64,000 bases of DNA, taken from contig CM077676.1 in the NCBI GenBank assembly GCA_039707655.1, positions 189,282,936 to 189,346,935 on the forward strand. The letters run 5' to 3'. Below are positions 34,938 through 44,283 of the stretch, piece after piece. This DNA comes from Elymus sibiricus. Its lineage: Eukaryota > Streptophyta > Magnoliopsida > Poales > Poaceae. Each line of letters begins with the position of its first letter. Position 1 is the first letter of the stretch. Under the pieces are notes generated by a model. That model did not search any database and was not told the DNA's origin. It worked only from the letters and a program-made list of their open reading frames with translations. Both the position numbers and the translations under genes were made by a program.

Positions 34938-36041
34938 TGATACGTCCCCAACGTATCTATAATTTTTGATTGTTCCATGCTATTATAGTATCAATCTTGG
35001 ATGTTTTTATATGCAATTATATATATCATTTTTGGGACTAACCTATTAACCTAGTGCCCAGTGCGAGTTGCTGTTTTCTGCTTGTTTTTGGTTTTTCAGG
35101 AAATCAGTACCAAACGAAGTCCAAATGCCACGAAACTTTTTGACGATTTTTTTTCTGGACAAAGGAGACCCTGAAAACTTCGGGAGGAAGCCAGACGCTT
35201 CACGAGGAAGCCACAAGGCAACAGGGCGCGGCCCCAAGGGGGGCGCGCCCTGATGCCTTGTGGGCCCCTCATGGCTCCTTTTGACCTAATTCCACTTCTA
35301 TAAATTCTCAAATATTCAGAAACCATCAGAGAGCCAGAAGAGAATACCCTACCGCCGCCGCAAGCCTCTGTTCTTCCGCGATCCCATCTGGAGTCCTTTT
35401 CCGGTACTCTGCCGGAGGGGGAATCGATCACGGAGGGCTTCTACATCAACCTTGCTGCCCTTCCGATGATGTGTGAGTAGTTTACCATAGACCTACAGGT
35501 CCATAGCTAGTAGCTAGATGGCTTCTTCTCTCTCTTTGATCTTCAATACCATGTTCTCCTCGATGTTATTGGAGTTCTATCCGATGTAATCTTCTTTTGC
35601 GGTGTGTTTGTTGGGATCCGATGAATTGTGAGTTTATGATCAGATTATTCATGAGAAATATTTGAGTCTTCACGGAACTCTTTTATGCAGGATTGTTATA
35701 GCCTTGTATTTCTCTCCGATCTATCGATTTGGTTTGGCACCCTAGATTGGTTTATCTTGCAATGGGAGAGGTGCTTTGTGATGGGTTCAATCTTGCGGTG
35801 CTCAATCCCAGTGACAGAAAGGGACATGCCACGTATTTGTATTGTTGCCATTAAGGATAAAAAGATGGTATTTAATCATATTGCTTGAGTTTACTTTGTC
35901 TACATCATGTCATCTTTATTAAGGCGTTACTCTGTTTCATACTTAATACCCTAGATGCATGTTGGATAGCGGTCGATGGGTGGAGTAAAAGTAGTAGATG
36001 CAGGCAGTAGTCGGTCTACTTGTCTCAGACGTGATGCCTAT
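34938..36041 (+). repeat. 5' LTR of the outer element, left part
   Basis: It starts TGATACGTCCCCAACG, with a GC hairpin at 35211-35262 and a TATAAAT box at 35299-35305. It is cut at CCTAT (36037-36041) by the inner element. Its last segment (35805-36041) matches 47009-47245. Confidence 0.88.
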
Positions 36042-37690
36042 TGATACATCTCCAACGTATCTATAATTTATGAAGTATTCATGCCATGTTTACAACAATT
36101 TTACATGGTTTTGGTATGATTTGATTAGAACTAACCCGGACTGACGCTGTTTTCAGCAAAACTACCGTGGTGTTGTTTTTTGTGCAGAAATAAAAGTTCT
36201 CGGAATGGGCTGAAAATTTATGATGATTTTTTGTGGACCAAAAGAGACCCCCGAAGCTTCAAGGAAGGACCATAAGCCTCACGAGGAAGCGACAAGCCTG
36301 GGGGGCGCGCCCTCCCCCCCAGGGCGCGCGGAGCAGGCTTGTCGCTCCCTCGTGGGCCCCTTGACGTGAAACCAATGCCAAAAATTCCTATAAATACCAA
36401 AAACCCCAGAAAGAAACCTAGAACTCCCATGCCGCCGCCGCAAGCCTCTGTTTTGAAGCGATCTCATCCGGAGCCCTGTTCCGGCACTCTGCCGGAGGGG
36501 AAATCATCACCGGAGGCCATCTTCATCATCCCGGCGGTCTCCATGACGAGGAGGGAGTAGTTCACCCTCAGGGCTGAGGGTATGTACCAGTAGCTATGTG
36601 TTTGATCTCTCTCTCTCTCTCTCTCTCGTGTTCTTGATTTGGCACGATCTTGATGTATCGCGAGCTTTGTTAATATAGTTGGATCATATGGTGTTTCTTC
36701 CCTCTCTATCTTCTTGTGATGGATTGAGTCTTTCCCTTTGAGGTTTCGTTATTGTCGGATTGAATATTTCAGATTTGAGAACACTTGATGTATGTCTTGC
36801 ATGTGGATACCCGTGGTGACAATGGGGTATTCTATTGATTCACTTGATGTATGTTTTGGTAATCAACTCATGGATTCCCGTGACCTTGGGGTGATCTAGG
36901 CATAGGGGTTGGTTGCACGTTTTCATTATCTTTTCTCCGATAAGAAACTTTGGGGTACTCTTTGAAGTTCTTTGTGTGGATTGCATATTATGAATTTGAA
37001 GTTGTTTGATGCATATCGAATAATGAACTCACGGATACTTGTGGTGACATTGGAGTATCTAGGTGACATTAGAGTTGGTTGATGCGTATCATATGGTGTT
37101 ATTTTAGTACGAACTCTAGGGTTGTTTGTGACACTTAAAGGGATGGCTCAATAGATTAATTGGAAAGGATAACTTTGAGGTGGTTTCGTACCCTACAACA
37201 ATTTCTATCTTATGTTCTCCGCTAATAGGAACTAGAGTGATTCTTTATCACACGTTGAGGGATTGTTATATGATTCAATTATGTTAGCACTGTTGAGAGA
37301 TTGCACTAGTGAAAGTATGAACCCTAGGCCTTGTTTCTAAGCATTGCAATACCGTTTGTGCTCCGTTTTATCACTTGCTACCTTGCTGTTTTTTTATTTT
37401 CAGATTACAAAAACCTATATCTACTATCCATACTACACTTGTATCACCATCTCTTCACCGAACTAGTGCACCTATACAATTTGCCATTGTATTGGGTGTG
37501 TTGGGGACACAAGAGATTTCTTGTATTTGATTGCAGGGTTGTTTGAGTGAGACCATCTTCATCCTACGCCTCCCATGGATTGATAAACCTTAGGTCATCC
37601 ACTTGAGGGAAATTTGCTACTGTCCTACAAAACTCTGCACTTGGAGGCCCAACAACTACTACAAGAATAAAAGTTGCGTAGTAGACATCA
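36042..37690 (+). repeat. 5' LTR of the inner element
   Basis: 1649 bp, TGATACATC…GTAGACATCA. It contains the GC hairpin 36289-36345, a TATAAATA box at 36389-36396 and a CT microsatellite at about 36606-36628. Confidence 0.9.
36389..36396 (+). promoter_or_regulatory. LTR TATA box of the inner element
   Basis: TATAAATA, about 45 bases downstream of the GC-rich hairpin; the same order of hairpin then TATA is seen in the outer element's LTR. Confidence 0.6.
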
Positions 37691-37700
37691 AGCTCTTTTC

Positions 37701-37717
37701 TGGCGCCGTTGTCGGGG
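37701..37717 (+). promoter_or_regulatory. Primer-binding site of the inner element
   Basis: TGGCGCCGTTGTCGGGG, complementary to the tRNA-Asp 3' end except for one C-to-T change. Confidence 0.8.
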
Positions 37718-37816
37718 TGGTGAGTGCTTGAAGGTATATCTTTAGATCTTGCAATTGAATCTTTTACTTTCTTGTTTATTCACTAGTTTGGTTTTATAAA
37801 AGAAAATTACAAAAAA

Positions 37817-39710
37817 ATGGAATTGAGGTTGCCTCAAATGCTTTATCTTTATAATGTCTTTTTTGAAAATAAGGATTCCGATAATTGTGCTCAATTGTTG
37901 GAGGAAGAATTTAATAAAATGTTTAATGTGAGTCCTTTGAATGATGAGCTTGATTGCAATGTTGTTAGTATGAATTCTTTGAATATCCATAATGCTAATG
38001 ATGATTGCACTAGTCACGATAAAAAGGTTTCTTACAAGCATGTCAATTTTTGTGGAGTGCAAAACTTTGTGAAGACATGCCATATAGGGATGATAGATTT
38101 TGTAAGAAGCGTAAACATGATAAAACCAATTGGTGGCTTAAAGTGATAGATGAATTTGCTACAAAATTATGCTCTCTTCATCCCATTACTTGTGAACTTT
38201 GCAATAAGATTGGTCATCTTAATTTCCAATGCATACTCTTTCATGATCGAATCATGTCCAAATATTGCAATAACTTGATCATCCTTGAACTTTATAATGA
38301 ACCTTTTCTATTTTTGGGGTGTGAAAAATTGTCACATAAAAATAGTTGGTTTGAAGCATTCATATTCACGGACCATACTGAATGTAATCTAAGAGAAATC
38401 TATATGTTTTGTGTGGTAAATTGCAATGAGAATGCTTATATTGCCAACTAAAGAAAGACGGGAAAACCAATAGAATATAAGAGGAATACTAATGAAAGGG
38501 TAAAGATTTCCACTTTCCCTCCTATTGTCTCTCATGATAAAATAGGTGATGAGAAGGAGCTTCCTACCCAACCAATCTCTTCAGTAAAAAGCTCGGAAAA
38601 ATTAAATAAACCCACACATAATGTGGTGAAGAAGAAGAAAAGAAGGAAAAGTAGAGGTAAAGAGGTATCTCTCCCAAATAATGTTGCTCCTATTATTATT
38701 GTGCCTCATGAGAATGAATCAAAATAATTGTGGAAGATGGTACACTTGATGATGATTTTGTTATGCCTATTGCTTGTTGTGATGATTATGATTGGGAAGA
38801 TAATGGTACTTCTTATGATCTTGAAAACCTTTTTGGCACCAACTTGGGAAATTATGATGATAATAATTGTTATACTATTGGTGCTATTCATACTATTGAT
38901 GATAAGAGTGATTATGCTAATGATATGCAAACCCTCAAGCTTGGGGATGCTATGTTCGATTGGAATGACATGTTTGAGAATTTATTTGCTGCAAATATTG
39001 TTTATCCTAAGCTTGGGGATGCTATGCTTAATGAAGATGATCTTTCTATCCCCCCTACATTTGATGAGAAAATTTATTATGATAATGGCATGCCTCCTAT
39101 CTATGATGATTGCAATAATAATGAAAGTGGGTTTGGAGAGGTCATGACTTTATTTAATGATGATTCCACTATTTTGGAAGAGGTTTCAATTGATTATGAT
39201 GAGAACAAAGTTGTTACTTATGATGATTATTGTGATGATACTTATGTTATTAAAAGTAAAACTTGTCATAATTATGAATACCCTTTTACTGAACATTACT
39301 CTTTTAATGTGGAAACAATTTTTAGTATTCAAGTTTCATACGATACTCCCACTATTATGAATGAGAAGAAATTTGCTTATGTGGAGAGCAATAAAAATTC
39401 TATGCTTGTGGATCATGAAAAGAATGCTTTATGTGATAGTTATATTGTTGAATTAATTCATGATGCCACTGAAAATTATTATGAGAGAGGAACATATGCT
39501 TTTACATATCTCAATAATATCAAGTTTCCTCTCTATGTGTTGAAAGTTTTGATGTCATGCTTGTTTTGCCTTCCTATGCTAGTTGATTCTTGCTACCATA
39601 AGTTGTTTGCTCACAAAATCCCTATGCATAGGAAGTGGTTTAGGCTTAAATGTTCTTGCCATATGTTTCATTATGCTCCCATTGTGTTTCAATTCTTTAC
39701 TTTTATGTGA
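37817..39710 (+). pseudogene. Inner-element ORF: CCHC zinc-knuckle protein with acidic C-terminal half
   Basis: The ATG at 37817 opens a roughly 630-codon coding region broken by a frameshift near 38060, TAA at 38449-38451 and a frameshift near 38725, ending with TGA at 39708. A Gag-type zinc knuckle CELCNKIGHLNFQC (C-x2-C-x4-H-x4-C) is encoded at 38191-38232. A lysine-rich KKKKRRKSRGK segment follows near 38630, then a long Asp/Tyr-rich region with a repeated KLGDAM. The C-terminus is hydrophobic and cysteine-rich. No RT, integrase or protease motif is present. Nucleic-acid binding, perhaps packaging, is inferred from the knuckle. Confidence 0.75.
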
Positions 39711-41490
39711 GCATCATTGAAATCATCATGCCTAGCTAAAAAGGCATTAAAGAAAAACGCTTGTTGGGAGAGAACCCAATAATTATCCTTACTGTTTTTG
39801 TGTGTTCACATGATTAATATAATGTATTAATCTTGTTTAATATGTTTTATTTCAATAATGTGTCAAGTAAAGCCTTTGGGATAGTGTGGAGGCTTGTTGA
39901 TTTGATTCTGTGCAAAAATAGAAAATTTTTGCGTCCAGTGTTGGAATTTCTATTCTGTACTGGAGAGTGAGAAACTTCTGAAATTTTTACACAGTATTGG
40001 GTTACAAATTGTTTACGTTTTCCTAATTTTTCAGAATTTTTGGAGGTACAGAAGTATGGTTTTTAAATCGCTCACTACATGCTGTTCTGTTTTTGACAGA
40101 TTCTGTTTTTATTGCATAGTTTGTTGTTTTAGTGTTTCCATAGCTTATATTGAGTAATATAAATTGTGTAAATTATAGAATACAGTAGGTAGTTTGTGAG
40201 AACAATTATGAATCTTTTCTTGACAGTACGAAAGTGGATGATTTATTTTTATCATACTAACCTATCTCACAAGTTCCGTTAAGTTTTGTGTGATTGAAGT
40301 TTTCACGTTTTGGGTGAGATATCGATATGAGGAGAATAAGGAGCGGCAAGACCCTAAGCTTGGGGATGATCAAGGCACCCCAAGGTAATATTCAAGGAAG
40401 GCCCAAGCAACTAGGCTTGGGGATGCCCCGGAAGGCATCCCCTCTTTCGTCTTCAACACTATCGGTAACCTCACTTGGAGCTATATTTTTATTCGTCACA
40501 TAATATGAGTTTTGCTTGGAGCGTCATTTTATTTTGTTGATATTTGCTTGCTATTATCAATAATCATGTTTTGTATCTTTTAGTTCAATAAAATGTCAAG
40601 TATAGCCTTTACCATGCTCATTTTTGCAAGTTTATGTGTTGCTGTTTGAAAACATAAAGTTTTCTGTTATGTCCTGAATTTTTGTGAATTGTAAGAACAT
40701 GATAAAAATCTGAAATTTTGCACAGTAAGAATGCATGAGTTCTCTGTCACGTGGTAATTTTTCATAATTTTTGGAGTTAGGGAAGTATGAATTTTAAATC
40801 CCCCTTTACAGATGGTTCTGTTTTGGCAGATTTCGGTTATGGTTGCATTATTTGCATATGTTTGCTTGTTTAATGTTTCTATTTGTGGATAGGAGTATTA
40901 AATATGCAGAGGCATTTAGTATGCAATGTTTAATTATAATTTTAGTCATTTGCTACAGTAGAGAATGTTAAGGTTTTGAGTTGATTTATACTAACTTATC
41001 TCATGAGTTCTTGTTGAGTTTTGTGTGGATGAAGTTTTTAAGATTTAGGAAAACCGTGATATGAGAGGAATTAAGGACACACAAGAGCTCAAGCTTGGGG
41101 ATGCCCAAGGCATCCCAAGTTAATATTTCAAGAAGTCTCAAGCATCTAAGCTTAGGGATGCCCCGGTAGGCATCCCACCTTTCTTCATCAACAACTATCG
41201 GTTTGTCTCGCTTGAGCCTAAGTTTTTATTTGTTCACATGATTTGTGCTATTCTTGGTGTGTCTTTTCATTTTGCTTTCTGTTTTAATAAAGTACTTGGA
41301 TCTTAAATTTTTATTTGGAGAGAGTCTTCACATTGCTACTTAATTAATTAACTACTCTTTGTTCTTCACTTATATCTTTTGGAGTAGTTTGTCATTTACT
41401 CTCGTGCTTCACTTATATCCCAAGAGTAAATTGTTGAATGAATTGAATATCATAAAGTTGAAATTATATGTGTTTCATATGCTTGTTCCA
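39711..41490 (+). repeat. Inner-element noncoding modules: about 733-bp tandem duplication
   Basis: Unit 1 starts near 39852 and unit 2 near 40585. Each contains a TTTTTCAGAATTTTTGGAG-like block, a CTGTTCTGTTTTGGCAGATT-like block and a terminal pair of hairpins with AAGCTTGGGGATG (40355-40442 and 41091-41176). The same module occurs once in the outer element (44430-45040). Confidence 0.8.
40419..40442 (+). repeat. Hairpin, arms GGGGATGCC and GGCATCCCC
   Basis: A 9-bp perfect stem with loop CCGGAA. Equivalent hairpins are at 41155-41176 (8-bp stem, loop CCGGTA) and 45009-45032 (9-bp stem). Confidence 0.85.
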
Positions 41491-42744
41491 TGGAGAGTAG
41501 TGACTTCACATAAAAGAAGTATAAGTGGTAAAATTTATTGAAAATTAGCAAACACAGCATTGGTCACATGAACAATTCATGAAAGAATATTGAAGGAAGA
41601 GAGATTTCACATATAAATATACTATCTTGGACATCTTCTATGATTGTGAGCCCCCATTAATTATTTTCAACCTTGATCAAGTAGTTGATGTTGGACAAGG
41701 AAGACAACGTAATGGGTTATGTTTGTTTATATTCACATAGATGTTATATTGTCATGGATCCTCTAACATGTGGTGCTTGCCCCCTATATTTTGCTAGCCA
41801 AAATTCCGCACTAAGTAGAGATACTACTTGTGCTTCCAAAAACCCTTAAACCCAATTTCATGTCATGAGAGTCCACCATATCTACCTATGGATTGAATAA
41901 GATCCTTCAAGTAAGTTGTCATCGGTTCAAAAGCAATAAAAATTGCTCCTAAATATGTATGCTCTTTTATTGTAAGGGAAAATAAGCTTTGTACGAACTT
42001 GTGATGGTGAAGAAATAAAAGCGACAAACTCAATAATAAAGGTTGCTATCACAAGGGGCAATATAAAGTGACGTTCCTTTGCATTAAGAGCTTGCACATC
42101 CAAAAATAAAAAGCGCATGACAACCTCTGCTTCCCTCTGCGAAGGGCCTATCTTTTGCTTTACGTATTTACTTTTATGCAAGAGTCAATAGTGTTCTTCT
42201 CTATTTCGTTTTTATTTTCTCTCTTGGCAAGCATCATGTGGTGGGGAAAGATCCACACACATATATCCCGTTGAATATAGGTGATCATGAGTTATTATTG
42301 TTGACATTATCCTTGAGATAAATAAGTTGGGAGGCAAAACATTAAGCCCCTATCTTCCTATGTGTTTGACAGAAACGGTTTGTTCTAAAAATATGCTTTG
42401 AGTGTCAGCAATCATGGAAGACTATATGATAGTTGAGTATGTGGAATTTGCTAAATCAAATCTCTTACATAGACCCTTCCTAAAAACAAGATGAATTGCA
42501 ATCGTTTGATGACTGAGAACATAGTTTGTTAGTTTTCAAGAAAGTTTATGATCTATACTTTAACATGTGAATAGCTTGCTACTTAATCATGAGAAGTTTT
42601 ATGAGATGAGCTACTGTCTATGATATGTAATGATGCTAGAAAAAGTGTTTTGAATTATCATTGATCAAACTTATGCACTATGCTAGCATTCACACTTCAT
42701 AAATTATTTCTTTTATCATTTACCTACTCGAGGACGAGCAAGAA
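41491..42744. other. Inner-element 3' noncoding region homologous to the Athila-type element's
   Basis: About 1.15 kb is aligned with 20515-21740 at high similarity although the two elements' LTRs differ. It carries the shared antisense frame and ends in an ACTCGAGGACGAGCAAGAATT stretch before the PPT. Confidence 0.8.
41927..42181 (-). CDS. Antisense ORF, longer copy (84 residues)
   Basis: It includes SQREAEVVMRFLFLDVQALN, KERHFILPLVIATFI and RTKLIFPYNKRAYIFRSN. It is uninterrupted over a stretch where the copy at 20880-21125 has a stop and a frameshift; past residue 84 this copy shifts where the other stays open. Function unknown; no family recognised. Confidence 0.42.
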   Translation of the reverse strand: MHKSKYVKQKIGPSQREAEVVMRFLFLDVQALNAKERHFILPLVIATFIIEFVAFISSPSQVRTKLIFPYNKRAYIFRSNFYCF

Positions 42745-42760
42745 TTAAGCTTAGGGATGC
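42745..42760 (+). promoter_or_regulatory. Polypurine tract of the inner element
   Basis: TTAAGCTTAGGGATGC abuts TGATACATC at 42761. Confidence 0.75.
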
Positions 42761-43210
42761 TGATACATCTCCAACGTATCTATAATTTATGAAGTATTCA
42801 TGCCATGTTTACAACAATTTTATATGGTTTTGGTATGATTTGATTAGAACTAACCCGGACTGACGCTGTTTTTAGCAGAACTACCGTGGTGTTGTTTTTT
42901 GTGCAGAAATAAAAGTTCTCGGAATGGGCTGAAAATTTACGATGATTTTTTGTGGACCAAAAGAGACCCCCGAAGCTTCGAGGAAGGACCAGAAGCCTCA
43001 CGAGGAAGTGACAAGCCTGGGGGGCGCGCCCTCCCCCCAGGGAGCGCGGAGCAGGCTTATCGCTCCCTCGTGGGCCCCCTTGACGTGAAACCAACGCCAA
43101 AAATTCCTATAAATACCAAAACCCCCAGAAAGAAACCTAGAACTCCCACGCCGCTGCCGCAAGCCTTTGTTTCGAAGTGATCTCATCCGGAGCCCTGTTC
43201 CGGCACTCTG
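42761..43210 (+). repeat. Truncated 3' LTR of the inner element
   Basis: It matches 36042-36491 and stops at GCACTCTG, where host LTR sequence (TTTGCGTTGGG) begins. About 1.2 kb of this LTR and about 270 bp of the outer LTR are missing. Confidence 0.88.
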
Positions 43211-43387
43211 TGTTTGCGTTGGGTGCAAGTGTTTTCTTTTGTGTGTGTAGGTGTTGCTAAAGGGATTTTGTGTGGTTCTCCTACTGGATTGATAACCTTG
43301 GTTCTTAACTGAGGAAAATACTTATCTCTACTATACTGCATCATCCTCTCCTCTTCGGGGAAATACCAACGCAGTCTACAAGTAGCA
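43211..43387 (+). repeat. 5' LTR of the outer element, right end
   Basis: It matches 47516-47694 and ends CAAGTAGCA. Confidence 0.9.
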
Positions 43388-43398
43388 GGAAGAATTTT

Positions 43399-43416
43399 TG
43401 GCGTCGTTGCCGGGGA
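43399..43416 (+). promoter_or_regulatory. Primer-binding site of the outer element
   Basis: TGGCGTCGTTGCCGGGGA, matching the tRNA-Asp-complementary site with one C-to-T change. Confidence 0.8.
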
Positions 43417-43581
43417 GACATCACCAAAATTTATCAAGTACCTTCGCATAAACTATCATCCACTTGCATTTATTTTATTTGCCTTTTTATTTGCATCCGC
43501 CTCTCATTTTCATCTCCCCCACTTCTAAAACAATTTTACAAAAACACAAAAATATTTTCGTTGCTTGCTCAAGTTACTATC

Positions 43582-44283
43582 ATGTCTGAGTTTGTTATTG
43601 AAAGGAGTGAGGATGGTAAAATTCCTAAGATAGAAATTCCCGCAAATTTGGATGCTAAAATTTTTGTGACCAAAAGTGGGAATATTATAGGAAAGAGTAT
43701 TATTCAAGAATTCTTTACTTGCACTGGAACTTTGGTTTGTAATGACATTCCCATTCTTAAGAGAACCAATAGTTATGCTGAGGCAATTTCTGCCCTTGTT
43801 CTTAAACTTGAAAGAAGATTTATTCACACTCACCCACTTTGCAAAGATTATTCTATGAGCTACCTGTTATAAACAATCCTAAAGCTAAAAATATAGCCAC
43901 GCTTATCCTTATGAATGAGTTTGATTACATAGTTCGAGAGGCTAGAGAGATCTTTGATTATTATAATATGAGTCAAGAACATCCTGTGATAGATGAAATT
44001 TTATATAATGAAGATTATATGTTAAGATTTATGTTTCATGATGATCACACTTTTTGATGAGAATACTAAGAAAGAAGTTCCTCCATTACATATTATCCAA
44101 CAAGTTTTCAATGGTATTAATCAGAAATATTCTTGGATCGTGAAAGGGAACCAACAAGGATATGAGGAAAGTTGCCTCAATAATGATAAAATTTTGATTG
44201 ATGATGTGTTCCACATTGTTTTTGAAAAGCCTCCTGACAAACACACATCTCAAGATGCAAAAACTAAGGATGACAACACTTGA
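43582..44283 (+). pseudogene. Outer-element ORF of unknown function, frameshifted
   Basis: Coding begins with ATG at 43582 (MSEFVIERSEDGKIPK), shifts frame near 43860 and again near 44050, and ends with TGA at 44283, for about 230 residues. It contains an AISALVLKLERRF helix and a MNEFDYIVREAREIFDYY segment. I recognise no family, zinc finger or catalytic motif. It is the only gene-like content of this element and may be an accessory or packaging protein. Confidence 0.6.

Larger units (their letters stand above)
36042..43210 (+). mobile_element. Non-autonomous gypsy-type LTR element, inner; 3' LTR truncated
   Basis: The 5' LTR is 36042-37690, the primer site 37701, a long broken ORF 37817-39710, a noncoding region with tandem modules 39711-42746, a PPT at about 42745-42760 and the first 450 bp of the 3' LTR 42761-43210. 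The right TSD is lost by a deletion that also took part of the host LTR. No pol domains are visible. The LTR parts available for comparison differ at roughly 16 positions in 450. Confidence 0.88.

Noticed and set aside
38728..39360. Plus-strand Met/Leu-rich ORFs at 38728-39147 and 39157-39360
   Set aside because: They are shifted-frame shadows of the Asp-rich ORF 38730-39710.
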